Source: JAHRAW01 sp965212085 (lineage in GTDB: Bacteria > Pseudomonadota > Gammaproteobacteria > Arenicellales > Poriferihabitantaceae). Taken from it: a DNA stretch of 64,000 bases. The translations under genes and the position numbers were made by a program. Of this stretch, positions 25,086 through 33,574 are shown piece by piece (the stretch's first letter is position 1; each line of letters opens with the position of its first letter). The stretch is taken from positions 1,116,001 to 1,180,000 of the forward strand of contig OZ243042.1 of assembly GCA_965212085.1 (NCBI GenBank). The letters run 5' to 3'. Under the pieces are notes generated by a model, which made no database searches, was not told the origin of the DNA, and worked only from the letters and a program-made list of their open reading frames with translations.

Positions 25086-26591
25086 ATGAAAACCGTTGAC
25101 ATCAACCTCGGCGCGCGCGCCTATCAAGTCCGCATCGGCGCCGGCCTGTTGTCCATGGCGGATGAAATCGTGCCGTGGGTCAAGGGCCGGCAGGTCTGCA
25201 TCGTCAGCGACGAGACCGTGGCACCGCTCTACCTTGAGCGGCTGCGCGACGCGCTCGCCGGCAAGCAGGTGGTTTCGGTCATCCTGCCCCCCGGCGAATC
25301 CGGCAAGAACCTGGACGGCGCCGGTCGCATTTTCGACGCGCTGCTGGGCGCGCCCTGCGACCGCGAGGTCACCGTCATCGCCCTCGGCGGCGGCGTGGTC
25401 GGCGACCTCGCCGGATTCGCCGCCGCCTGCTATCAGCGCGGCGTGCCGTTCATCCAGGCGCCCACCACCCTGCTGGCCCAGGTGGATTCCTCGGTGGGCG
25501 GCAAAACCGGCGTCAATCACCCCCTCGGCAAAAACATGATCGGCGCATTTCACCAGCCGCGCCGGGTGCTCGCCGACACCGCCACCCTCGACACCCTCGA
25601 CCGGCGGCAACTCCGCGCAGGGCTGGCCGAGGTCATCAAGTACGGCGTCATCGCCGACCCCGATTTTTTCGCCTGGCTTGAGGAGCACATCGAAACGGCG
25701 CTGGCGCGCGACCCCGAAATCCTGGCGCACATTGTCGAGCGGTCGTGCCTCAACAAAGCAAAAATCGTCGAGCAGGACGAACGCGAGCACGAAGATAAAA
25801 AAGGCGGACGCGCGCTGCTCAACCTCGGCCACACCTTCGGCCACGCCATCGAAACCGGCGCCGGCTACGGCAACTGGCTGCACGGCGAAGCGGTGGCCAC
25901 CGGCATCGCCATGGCGTCACATCTGTCCGAACAAATGGGCCGGCTGTCCGCCGGTGAGTGCGCGCGCATCGGCGATTTACTGAGCGCCGCCGGGCTGCCC
26001 GTAGGGCCGTTCACCGGCCTGCCGGCTGCGCGGATGCTGGAGTTGATGAAGGTGGATAAAAAAAACCGCGATGGTGTCTTGCGGCTGGTGCTGCCGAAGG
26101 GCATCGGCAAGGCGGAGGTTGTGAGCGACTATCCCGCCGGGATGCTGGCGGAAACCGTGGCGCATTTTGCGGTGGCGGAAACGGCGGCTCAATCATTCTG
26201 GCGCAAACCGTGGCACATTTTGCGGTGCCGAAAACAGCGGCTCAATCGGTGGGACAATAACCACCGCATAGAACGACTGGAATCCAACGAGATGACTAAA
26301 AAATTCGATGGCAACGATGACGATTATCAGGCTTGGCTGGCAGAGCATCCGCGCGGTTTTGTAATCAACACGGCGAGAACGCACCGCCCCAACTACATGG
26401 TGTTGCATCGAGCGCGCTGCACCCACATCAGCGAGTACACGGAAGTAGGACGCCCGCCGGGGGGATTCACCGAAAGGGGTTATGTGAAAGTATGCGCACC
26501 ATCGGTGGATGAACTTCGCGTCTGGGTAAAAGGTCACGGAAGGCCCGACGGTTCGTTTTCCAAAGAGTGCGGATTTTGCAATCCCGTTTAA
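25086..26591 (+). CDS. aroB: 3-dehydroquinate synthase with an extra C-terminal domain (in-frame fusion)
   Basis: Residues 1 to about 365 are a complete AroB: NAD-binding ALGGGVVGDLAGF, QAPTTLLAQVDSSVGGKTGVNH, the metal ligands in GLAEVIKYG and NLGHTFGHAIE, and LHGEAVATG. It converts DAHP to 3-dehydroquinate. The frame then runs on for about 135 residues. The last ~99 (from Met-403, base 26292) form a small separate domain with YMVLHRARCTHI, VKVCAPS and KECGFCNP. I recognise this as a stand-alone hypothetical-protein domain, not as part of AroB. An imperfect tandem duplication at 26151-26247 sits at the junction. It could be a true fusion or an internal-start gene. Confidence 0.88.
   Translation: MKTVDINLGARAYQVRIGAGLLSMADEIVPWVKGRQVCIVSDETVAPLYLERLRDALAGKQVVSVILPPGESGKNLDGAGRIFDALLGAPCDREVTVIALGGGVVGDLAGFAAACYQRGVPFIQAPTTLLAQVDSSVGGKTGVNHPLGKNMIGAFHQPRRVLADTATLDTLDRRQLRAGLAEVIKYGVIADPDFFAWLEEHIETALARDPEILAHIVERSCLNKAKIVEQDEREHEDKKGGRALLNLGHTFGHAIETGAGYGNWLHGEAVATGIAMASHLSEQMGRLSAGECARIGDLLSAAGLPVGPFTGLPAARMLELMKVDKKNRDGVLRLVLPKGIGKAEVVSDYPAGMLAETVAHFAVAETAAQSFWRKPWHILRCRKQRLNRWDNNHRIERLESNEMTKKFDGNDDDYQAWLAEHPRGFVINTARTHRPNYMVLHRARCTHISEYTEVGRPPGGFTERGYVKVCAPSVDELRVWVKGHGRPDGSFSKECGFCNPV
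26151..26247 (+). repeat. Imperfect 44-base tandem duplication at the aroB fusion junction
   Basis: Bases 26151-26194 recur at 26204-26247 with five mismatches and a period of 53. Since 53 is not a multiple of three, the second copy is read in a different frame, which can remove a stop codon. Confidence 0.85.
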
Positions 26592-26611
26592 CTGCAACCA
26601 CCAAAATACCA

Positions 26612-28015
26612 ATGACCAACAAAAAACCCTGGAGCGGCCGGTTTTCCGGATCCACGCATTCGCTCATGGAAGCGTTTTCCGCTTCCGTCGGCATCGACCG
26701 GCGTTTGTACCGCCACGACATTCGCGGCTCGGTCGCCCATGCGCGAATGCTCGCCGAGATCGGCGTGCTGACCGCCGAAGAATTCGGCCGCATTGAAAGC
26801 GGCCTCGAGACCATTCGCGAGCAGATCGAGGGGGAGGATTTCCCCTGGTCCGAAACCCTCGAAGACGTTCATATAAACATAGAGGCGCGGCTCATCGAGT
26901 TGACCGGCGACGCCGGCAAAAAACTGCACACCGCGCGCTCGCGCAACGACCAGGTCGCCACCGATCTCCGCTTGTACCTGCGCGAGCAACTGGACGAACT
27001 GTGCCTCGGGCTGGGCGCGTTGCAGCACGCGCTGGTGGCGGTGGCGGCGACCGAGTCGGCCACCATCATGCCCGGCTTCACGCATACCCAAAGCGCGCAG
27101 CCGGTCACCTTCGGCCACCACTTGCTGGCCTGGAATGAAATGCTGCAGCGCGACTACGAACGCCTGCGCGAATGTCGCCGGCGCGTCAACGTCTCGCCCC
27201 TGGGCAGCGCGGCGCTGGCCGGAACCGGGTTTGACATCAAGCGCGAGATGACCGCCAAAGAGCTGGGCTTCGCCGCGGTTTCCCGCAACTCCCTGGACGC
27301 GGTTTCGGACCGCGACTTCGCCATTGAGTTTAACGCCCACGCGGCGCTGCTCATGGTGCACTTGTCAAGGATGGCCGAAGAGATGGTATTGTGGTCCTCG
27401 GACGCCTTCGCTTTCGTTGACCTCGGCGACGCTTTCTGCACCGGCTCCAGCATCATGCCGCAGAAAAAAAACCCAGACGCAGCCGAGCTCGTGCGCGGCA
27501 AATGCGCGCGGGTGAGCGGCAACCTGGCGGCGCTGCTGATGCTGATGAAGGCGCAGCCGCTGGCGTATAATCGCGACAATCAGGAGGACAAGGCGCCGTT
27601 GTTCGACAGCGCCGACACGGTGTTGTTGTGCGTGGAGGTGTTGGCCGCGATGGTGCCGCAAATGACGGTCAACCGGGATGCAATGCGCGCGGCGGCGGCG
27701 CGCGGTCATGCCACCGCCACCGACCTCGCCGATTATCTGGTGGGGAAAAAAGTGCCGTTTCGGGATGCCCACGAAGCGGTTGGCAAGGTGGTGCGGTTTG
27801 CGCTGGAAAAAGGGCTGGAACTGGCGCAGATTGAGCTCGCCGACCTGCAAAAATTCAGCCCGGTCATTGACCAGGGCGTGTACGAGGTGCTGACATTGGA
27901 AGGCTCGGTGAACGCCCGCAATCATATCGGCGGCACGGCCCCCGAACAGGTCGCCGGGGCCGCTGTGCGGGCGTTGAAACTGCTCGATTCGAGAAAGACC
28001 GAAGCGGATACCTGA
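26612..28015 (+). CDS. argH: Argininosuccinate lyase
   Basis: This 467-residue fumarase/aspartase-superfamily enzyme has WSGRF at the start, HTARSRNDQVATD, TIMPGFTHTQSAQPV, and the signature GSSIMPQKKNPD carrying the catalytic serine loop. It splits argininosuccinate to arginine and fumarate in the cytoplasm. The ATG at 26612 gives the usual MTNKKPWSGRF start and lies 21 bases after the preceding stop. It has normal length and intact motifs. It is followed by lptM and lysA. Confidence 0.96.
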   Translation: MTNKKPWSGRFSGSTHSLMEAFSASVGIDRRLYRHDIRGSVAHARMLAEIGVLTAEEFGRIESGLETIREQIEGEDFPWSETLEDVHINIEARLIELTGDAGKKLHTARSRNDQVATDLRLYLREQLDELCLGLGALQHALVAVAATESATIMPGFTHTQSAQPVTFGHHLLAWNEMLQRDYERLRECRRRVNVSPLGSAALAGTGFDIKREMTAKELGFAAVSRNSLDAVSDRDFAIEFNAHAALLMVHLSRMAEEMVLWSSDAFAFVDLGDAFCTGSSIMPQKKNPDAAELVRGKCARVSGNLAALLMLMKAQPLAYNRDNQEDKAPLFDSADTVLLCVEVLAAMVPQMTVNRDAMRAAAARGHATATDLADYLVGKKVPFRDAHEAVGKVVRFALEKGLELAQIELADLQKFSPVIDQGVYEVLTLEGSVNARNHIGGTAPEQVAGAAVRALKLLDSRKTEADT

Positions 28016-28037
28016 TGCCTATCATGAGAAACGCCCG

Positions 28038-28187
28038 ATGAAAAAAACCTTGCTCCTGGCCTTGCTCCCGGGATTGGCCGGCCTGTTGCTGCTCGCCGCC
28101 TGCGGTCAGACCGGGCCGTTGTATTTGCCGGAAAACGACGGTGTAAAAAACGCCGGCGAAGAAACCCAAGACAGCACCGCCGAATAA
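28038..28187 (+). CDS. lptM: LptM (YifL-type) small lipoprotein, LptD maturation factor
   Basis: A 49-residue lipoprotein. It has a lysine-start signal peptide and lipobox LLAAC at residues 18-22, then the diagnostic GQTGPLYLPE immediately after the cysteine and a short polar tail. In Enterobacteria LptM mimics lipopolysaccharide and helps LptD-LptE form the right disulfides. It lies between argH and lysA, and lptM directly before lysA is the standard arrangement. It is easily missed because of its size. Confidence 0.9.
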   Translation: MKKTLLLALLPGLAGLLLLAACGQTGPLYLPENDGVKNAGEETQDSTAE

Positions 28188-28260
28188 CCACGCCGCCTAC
28201 CGCCGCCGGACAACACACCGTCCTTGCCCGGAACCCGACCCGGCGGGGTGAAAGCCAACC

Positions 28261-29532
28261 ATGGATCATTTCCAATACATTGACGGACACCTCCACGCCG
28301 AGCAGACGCCCCTGGAATCCATCGCGGCGCGCTTCGGCACCCCCTGCTACGTCTATTCGCGGGCCACGCTGGAGCGGCACTGGCGCGCTTTCGACGACGC
28401 CCTCGGCGACCACCCCCACCGCATCTGCTACGCGGTCAAGGCCAACGGCAACCTGGCGATACTCAACCTGCTGGCCGGATTAGGCTCCGGGTTTGACATC
28501 GTCTCCGGCGGCGAGTTGCGCCGCGTCTTGGCGGCCGGCGGCGACCCGGCGAAAACCATTTTTTCCGGGGTCGGCAAACAGGCGTGGGAAATTCGTGAAG
28601 CCCTGGACGCCGGAATCAGTTGTTTCAACATTGAGTCGGAAGGCGAGTTGCGCCTGCTCAGCGGCATCGCCGAAGAGCGGGGCCGGGTCGCCGCCGTCTC
28701 GGTGCGGCTCAACCCCGACGTCGACGCCAAAACCCACCCCTACATTTCCACCGGCCTGCGCGAGAACAAATTCGGCCTCGCCTCGGAGCGCGCACTGGCG
28801 GTGTACCGGCGCGCGCGCGCCGACCCCAACCTGCGCATCGCCGGCGTCGCCTGTCATATCGGTTCGCAGCTGACCGACCTTTCGCCCTACGAGGACGCGC
28901 TGCGGCGGGTGCTGGATTTCGTTGACCAACTGGAAGCAGACGGCATCGAGATCGGGCACATTGATTTCGGCGGCGGGCTGGGGGTGCGCTACTGTGAAGA
29001 GACGCCGCCCAGCCCGGCGCAGTACGGCGCGGCGATTATTGAACAACTCCAAGCCCGCAAAAAGCAGATGCCCGTTACCATTGAACCGGGGCGCGCCATC
29101 GTCGGCAACGCCGGCATCCTGCTGACCCGTGTGAACTACCTGAAGCGCGGCGAAGCGTCGAGCTTTTGCGTGGTGGACGCCGGCATGAATGATTTTCTAC
29201 GCCCGGCGTTGTACCAGGCCCGCCAGGAAATCGTTGAAGTGCGGCAACGCCCGGACGTCGAAGCGGCGCAGTACGACGTGGTCGGGCCGGTGTGCGAAAG
29301 CAGCGATTTTCTCGGCAAGGAACGCGCCTTGAAAGTCCGCGAAGCCGACCTGCTGGCGGTGCGCACCGCGGGTGCCTACGGCGCGGTGATGAGCTCCAAC
29401 TACAACGCCCGCCCGCGCCCCGCCGAAGTCATGGTGGACGGCGGCGCGTTTCACCTTGTCCGAAAAAGGGAAAGCCTTGATGCGCTTTACCGGGATGAAT
29501 GCGTGTTGCCGGGGCGGCCACCTGGTGGTTAG
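28261..29532 (+). CDS. lysA: Diaminopimelate decarboxylase
   Basis: The 423-residue fold-type III PLP enzyme has the PLP lysine in YAVKANGN (about residue 60). It also has HIGSQLTD, the phosphate-binding GGGLGVRY, EPGRAIVGNAG, and the second-subunit CESSDFLGKE active-site cysteine motif. It makes lysine from meso-diaminopimelate, the last step of the pathway. It follows lptM. dapF, often next, is absent; two exporters of the LysE superfamily lie convergently downstream, the nearer overlapping by 4 bases. Confidence 0.96.
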   Translation: MDHFQYIDGHLHAEQTPLESIAARFGTPCYVYSRATLERHWRAFDDALGDHPHRICYAVKANGNLAILNLLAGLGSGFDIVSGGELRRVLAAGGDPAKTIFSGVGKQAWEIREALDAGISCFNIESEGELRLLSGIAEERGRVAAVSVRLNPDVDAKTHPYISTGLRENKFGLASERALAVYRRARADPNLRIAGVACHIGSQLTDLSPYEDALRRVLDFVDQLEADGIEIGHIDFGGGLGVRYCEETPPSPAQYGAAIIEQLQARKKQMPVTIEPGRAIVGNAGILLTRVNYLKRGEASSFCVVDAGMNDFLRPALYQARQEIVEVRQRPDVEAAQYDVVGPVCESSDFLGKERALKVREADLLAVRTAGAYGAVMSSNYNARPRPAEVMVDGGAFHLVRKRESLDALYRDECVLPGRPPGG

Positions 29533-30146
29533 CGGCTTTGCAAAACGCTTTCGTAGCCCAGCCACAACGCCACAAAAATCAACATCGCGCCGAAGATCTT
29601 GCCCTGCACGCGAACCGCGTGACCGGAGCCGAGTTTTTGCGCCATCCACGCCCCGCCGTAAGCCCACGTGGTATGCGTGAACAGGTTCATCCCGAGCAGC
29701 GCGCCGCTCAGCGAAAGCACTTCAAAAACCAGCGGGTTGTGCGGATCCAAAAACTGCGAATACATGGTCAGCACGATGCTCATTCCTTTTATATTCAAAG
29801 CCTGGGAAATCACGCCGTCAATAAAACGCAGTTGCACGGCGGTATTTTTTTCTTTGATGCCGGTACGCCTCAGGAACTGATAACCCAGCCAGAAAATATA
29901 AACCACGCCGGCGATCTGAAACCAGAAAAACAAGCCGGGGTATTCGTTGATGACCGCCGCCATCCCGAAACCGGCGAGCAGGGCGTAACCGGTATAACTA
30001 ACATTCAGCCCGAGGATAAACGGCAAGGATTTTTTGAACCCATTGGCCGCACCGCACACCGCGCACAAGATATTCCCCGGCCCGGCGCTGAACACCAATG
30101 GAAAAATCACGCCCAGCCACAGCGTGAACTCTGCGATTGAATTCAT
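29529..30146 (-). CDS. LysE/RhtB-family amino acid exporter
   Basis: A 205-residue membrane protein with about six hydrophobic segments. The family signature near the N-terminus, PLVFSAGPGNILCAVCGAANG (GPxN type), is present. LysE superfamily members export amino acids such as lysine, threonine or homoserine. It converges with lysA (4-base overlap), and a close paralog lies upstream on the same strand. The substrate is not readable from sequence. Confidence 0.87.
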   Translation of the reverse strand: MNSIAEFTLWLGVIFPLVFSAGPGNILCAVCGAANGFKKSLPFILGLNVSYTGYALLAGFGMAAVINEYPGLFFWFQIAGVVYIFWLGYQFLRRTGIKEKNTAVQLRFIDGVISQALNIKGMSIVLTMYSQFLDPHNPLVFEVLSLSGALLGMNLFTHTTWAYGGAWMAQKLGSGHAVRVQGKIFGAMLIFVALWLGYESVLQSR

Positions 30147-30189
30147 TTTTCAGAAGAATATCGGGGCAACTGCCGGCGGCGTTATCTTC

Positions 30190-30783
30190 CTACCCCGCCA
30201 GCATCCACAGGGCGACCCCGGCCAGTATCACCGCGAACAGGGTGTTGAGTTTTTTCGCCCGCGCCTCGTTTCGAAACCCGCGCAGTAGTTTATCCCCCGC
30301 ATAAGTCCACAACGAAAACGCAATCCAGTTGTTCAGTGTAAATACCGTCGTAATCCATAGAATCAACGCTGGCCGGGTTGCGTCATCGCCGGCGATGAAC
30401 TGGGTGAACATCGCCGAGATGATGAAATACGCTTTCGGATTCAAAACCAGCAGGACGACGCCGTCCACAAACCCCGCCGGTTTCGGCTCAACGTCTTCCA
30501 CCACACCCGCGCGAAATAAACGCCACGCGAGATACAACACGTAAGCGCTTCCGAGATACTTTACAAGAACCAGCGCTTCCGGAAAGCCCGTGGCGATCCC
30601 GCCGAATCCCAGGCCGATCAAAAAAGTAACCACCCAGGTGGCGATGTGATAACCGACCGAGGCGCGAGCGGTTCCCCAAAAGCCGAACCGCGCTCCGTTC
30701 GCGGCAAAAAATAGATTCCCCGGCCCGGGGCTATAGGCCAGCGGAAACAGAAAAATTATTAATGTAATCGTTACACTCAGCAT
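30190..30783 (-). CDS. LysE-family amino acid exporter, second copy
   Basis: A 197-residue paralog of the preceding gene, with PLAYSPGPGNLFFAANGARFG near the N-terminus and six hydrophobic segments. The ATG at 30783 has GGGAG about 8 bases upstream and starts directly at the first membrane helix, so I prefer it to the extension to 30810. The two exporters are on the same strand 43 bases apart and are probably co-transcribed. Divergence between them argues for different substrates. Confidence 0.87.
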   Translation of the reverse strand: MLSVTITLIIFLFPLAYSPGPGNLFFAANGARFGFWGTARASVGYHIATWVVTFLIGLGFGGIATGFPEALVLVKYLGSAYVLYLAWRLFRAGVVEDVEPKPAGFVDGVVLLVLNPKAYFIISAMFTQFIAGDDATRPALILWITTVFTLNNWIAFSLWTYAGDKLLRGFRNEARAKKLNTLFAVILAGVALWMLAG

Positions 30784-30877
30784 GTTTGGCGCTCCCGCCC
30801 CATCGTTCAATCAGGCGTCCAGCATATCCGCAACCTCAAGAAAAACCGGCGGAAAACGGGCTTGGTCTTTTAAGGAG

Positions 30878-30957
30878 AAGCATTAGCAATCCCATGCGGC
30901 ACATGCCCTGTAGGCACGGCTGGCGGGCGGATTCGCAGTGGCCACGTTGGTCGTCGA
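30878..30957 (-). repeat. Fragment of the 5'-nucleotidase 3' end, copy 1 (outer boundary)
   Basis: This ~80-base stretch matches the last 81 bases of the 5'-nucleotidase gene (34295-34375) with a few substitutions and one deletion. It is in the same orientation. It lies in the gene-free spacer 30784-31212. The rest of that spacer is AT-rich and has no feature I can support beyond a TTGTCAGG/CCTGACAC inverted pair around 31118 and 31174. Confidence 0.9.
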
Positions 30958-31212
30958 AGGAAATCACTACAAAATTCTCTTTCTGTTCGCATACAAGTTA
31001 ACAAGGTTTCTTTCTGTAATTCGCAATCCTGTTCCATGATTACGTACCGCACCAGTATTTTTTATGTGCATTCTTATATCAAGTGCAATTTGTGAATTTT
31101 AAAAGGCGGTTAAAAAGTTGTCAGGAGATGGGTTTTGAAGGAGATATGCTTCGTTGAACAAAAATTCTTTTGCCCCTGACACATTCTTTGTTCGGCTATT
31201 TGTTATAACTAC

Positions 31213-32235
31213 TTATAGAGAATTGACAAAAAGTATTGATTTATTTAGCTCTAAAAGCAACATGAATTTTATGCCACTTGGAGTTATATAGTATTCTCTT
31301 CCTATTTTAGCTAAAAGCCCTAAATCAATGCCGTAATTGGAATACATAATAAAAGCATCCTTAGACGCTTTTGTGCCCCATTCACTTTTCTTGCCTGATA
31401 AATAAGTAAAATAGTTTGTTGCTTCCTTCAATGGGACGGGATAGTAATTCTTAGATAAAGCGAAAATAGTTTCAACAGCTAAGTATATACCATAGATTGC
31501 CGGGCTACCAAAAGGATTTTTAATAATATGTTCTTTTAAAATATCTGTTTGTTTATCACTTATATACTCTATGGGTGCAGATTTCTCTCTATTGTCAACA
31601 TACTTTTTACCTAAATTCGTTAAACCGATCTTTTCGTGTTTATTAGTCAACCCAAGCTCTGTAGATAACCTGATATAACTTCTAACAGTGCTATTTGATA
31701 GTCCGGTTTTTTCAGGTAATTTGTCAATTGTAGTATCCAAAGTCGCAGGGTAAATTATTCTATTCAACAAATGCAAATTCCATACTCCATGATTGGAAGG
31801 CTTCAGATTAATTAATTTTGTGACCGCCTTAACTTTAAAGTAGTAATTCTTTAGAAATTCATAAGGCGAAAATTGGATCGGAATTATTTTGTTTTCATGA
31901 CATAAAGTTTTATGACTTTTTAGAAAACTAGGGCAAACTAAAAATGTTTTGATTGGCAGATTAGGAATTTTATTCTCCTTTTGTAGATAGATTAGTTCTT
32001 CTCGATATTCAGCGACCTGTGTGCAAAATTTAGTTTCACTTTTAACAGCTTTTAATTCTACTAAAAGTAAATCAGTGGGCGACAAAAACAGCAGGTCAAT
32101 CTTGTTTCCCGAGGGAAGGATTTTTTGCCTGCTTATCAAGGAAATGTTATCACGTATGGATAAAGTGTTTCTAACCTCATCAAGTTGAGTTGCAAAGATA
32201 TCTTCAATCTGCGACTCTCGAATTTCTAATTTCAT
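31213..32235 (-). CDS. PD-(D/E)XK nuclease with C-terminal winged helix
   Basis: The 340-residue protein has a nuclease core: KIDLLFLS (Asp-47), LLLVELKA (Glu-60, Lys-62) and a following QVAEY (Gln-73, Tyr-77). This is the D...E-x-K...QxxxY pattern of NucS/RecB-like enzymes. Residues about 165-210 look like a winged helix-turn-helix (TGLSNSTVRSYIRLSTELGLT). The gene is AT-rich unlike its surroundings. The start codon overlaps the stop of the zinc-ribbon gene upstream (TAATG), so the pair is translationally coupled. A DNA-targeting defence or mobile-element role is inference. Flanking direct repeats mark it as inserted. Confidence 0.72.
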   Translation of the reverse strand: MKLEIRESQIEDIFATQLDEVRNTLSIRDNISLISRQKILPSGNKIDLLFLSPTDLLLVELKAVKSETKFCTQVAEYREELIYLQKENKIPNLPIKTFLVCPSFLKSHKTLCHENKIIPIQFSPYEFLKNYYFKVKAVTKLINLKPSNHGVWNLHLLNRIIYPATLDTTIDKLPEKTGLSNSTVRSYIRLSTELGLTNKHEKIGLTNLGKKYVDNREKSAPIEYISDKQTDILKEHIIKNPFGSPAIYGIYLAVETIFALSKNYYPVPLKEATNYFTYLSGKKSEWGTKASKDAFIMYSNYGIDLGLLAKIGREYYITPSGIKFMLLLELNKSILFVNSL

Positions 32236-32456
32236 TATTTTACATTCACATGGCGGGTCTTATCGTCACAAATAGCGCAAATGTAGTCGCCATTTGGAAA
32301 CGGTTTCCCCATTAAATTTCGTGTTGATTCATCATTCAAATCAACAACCCTATTTGTAAAGAATCCTGTACCTGCAGTTACGCTTATCCCGCACTCATTA
32401 CAAATTTCTGCATTGTGGTTTTCTTTAAATTTATCGTGTAATGTTATTGATTGCAT
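32235..32456 (-). CDS. Small zinc-ribbon-like protein coupled to the nuclease
   Basis: A 73-residue protein with two cysteine pairs, ICNECG (about 18-23) and YICAICDD (about 58-65), spaced as in a treble-clef or zinc-ribbon domain. It is the first gene of the AT-rich pair and overlaps the nuclease start by one base. GAGG lies upstream of the ATG. I recognise no named family. Likely roles are a DNA- or RNA-binding accessory or an inhibitor of the nuclease, with no direct evidence for either. Confidence 0.6.
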   Translation of the reverse strand: MQSITLHDKFKENHNAEICNECGISVTAGTGFFTNRVVDLNDESTRNLMGKPFPNGDYICAICDDKTRHVNVK

Positions 32457-32546
32457 AATTACTATTTAACCTCTTTTGTATCAACTTTGAATTTAGATTA
32501 TAGCGAATTTGAATGACTGTCGTGATGTTTTTTTCTAATTATTCTC

Positions 32547-32627
32547 TCAAGCATTAGCAATCCCATGCGGCACATGCCCCGTAGGCACATGCTGCCGGGC
32601 GGATTCGCAGTGGCCGCGTTGGTCGTC
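32547..32627 (-). repeat. Fragment of the 5'-nucleotidase 3' end, copy 2 (middle boundary)
   Basis: 81 bases matching 34295-34375 with a single visible difference (CACATGC for CACGTGC), in the same orientation. The match stops abruptly at GGTCGTC. It separates the nuclease cassette from the cupin/SLOG/phosphoribosyltransferase cassette. Confidence 0.95.
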
Positions 32628-32648
32628 TGCGCCGACTGATGCGGATGG

Positions 32649-32960
32649 TTATACGCTGCCTTCACGCTCAATAACCAGCACCCGCGCCTCGCCGACCGGG
32701 TGGGCGGCGTGTTCGGTGCCAATGGATGCGTGGAAAATGTCGCCCGCATTCAGCATCACCGAATGCTCGCCGCCCCCCTCGCGATACCGCATTTCCACCC
32801 GGCCGTCCAGCACCACAAAAACCTCTTCGCCGTCGTTGACGTGCCATTGATAAGGCTGATCCGTCCAGTGCAGGCGGGAGGTGATGCCGTTCATGTTGGC
32901 AATGGTTTGCGCGCCCCAGGCTTGATCGGCGGTGAAGTGTTTGCTTTGGATTACTTTCAT
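32649..32960 (-). CDS. Single-domain cupin protein
   Basis: The 103-residue protein is a small beta-barrel cupin. The first motif (WHVNDGEEVFVVLDGRVEM) retains His, Glu and the GxV turn, and the second appears as AGDIFHASIGTEHAA. Such proteins bind a metal and may be sensors, isomerases or dioxygenases. Base composition is GC-rich like the host genome, in contrast to the SLOG/phosphoribosyltransferase genes upstream on the same strand, so it may be a displaced host gene. Confidence 0.8.
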   Translation of the reverse strand: MKVIQSKHFTADQAWGAQTIANMNGITSRLHWTDQPYQWHVNDGEEVFVVLDGRVEMRYREGGGEHSVMLNAGDIFHASIGTEHAAHPVGEARVLVIEREGSV

Positions 32961-33016
32961 GGGTTTTCGTTGATCATGGTTCCCGAACGACGACGTTTTT
33001 ACTATTCCGTGTGCAT

Positions 33017-33574
33017 TCAGCGATAAGCCAAATCAAGGGTTTTTTGCTTTGTTTGTATGCGATCAGAAAGTTTAATTGTTTTTTCGAAATAAGCCTTTGA
33101 TTTGGAATCGCACTGTGAAATCAGATCTTCCAGTTCAGTTGTAGATGTGATTTTTTTGAATGATTGTGACGGCGAAAAATATATCAATACAGGTTTTTGT
33201 TGCTGAACAAAATTAAGAATGTTATTCAACGTTCCCTTGCTCTTTCCATCCCAAAGCATAAACCCCTGGTCAGCCTGTCGGCTCATTTCCTCATCTTTCA
33301 TAACAAAGTAACCGAAATCCTTTTTTTTACCACCCGAATCAACAGGATGCATATTCCAGTTACCGAGGTTGTTTCTACACTCTCCGTCCATGCAATAAAC
33401 AACTACGTGTTTGTAATTTTCTTCAGCAAAAAAATTCTGAACCGCCTTGTCTGCACCATTTGCATCGCCTACTAATATGGTGTGTTGCTTTATAATCATG
33501 TTTCGTAGTCTTGTACGGATGTCAGAATTCAAGTACGGAAATTTACGGGACCCGCCCAAAAAAACCTTGCTCAT
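33017..33574 (-). CDS. SLOG-superfamily nucleotide-binding protein
   Basis: The 185-residue protein has a Rossmann-like SLOG domain: KVFLGGSRKF at the start, then the diagnostic ILVGDANGADKAVQNFF (about residues 33-49). Later stretches are RNNLGNW, MSRQADQGFMLWDGKSKGT and PVLIYFSP. SLOG proteins bind or cleave nucleotides and occur in nucleotide-signal immune systems and in LOG/DprA families. Its ATG overlaps the stop of the phosphoribosyltransferase gene (ATGA), so both act together. AT content is higher than the chromosome. The substrate is unknown. Confidence 0.75.
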   Translation of the reverse strand: MSKVFLGGSRKFPYLNSDIRTRLRNMIIKQHTILVGDANGADKAVQNFFAEENYKHVVVYCMDGECRNNLGNWNMHPVDSGGKKKDFGYFVMKDEEMSRQADQGFMLWDGKSKGTLNNILNFVQQQKPVLIYFSPSQSFKKITSTTELEDLISQCDSKSKAYFEKTIKLSDRIQTKQKTLDLAYR

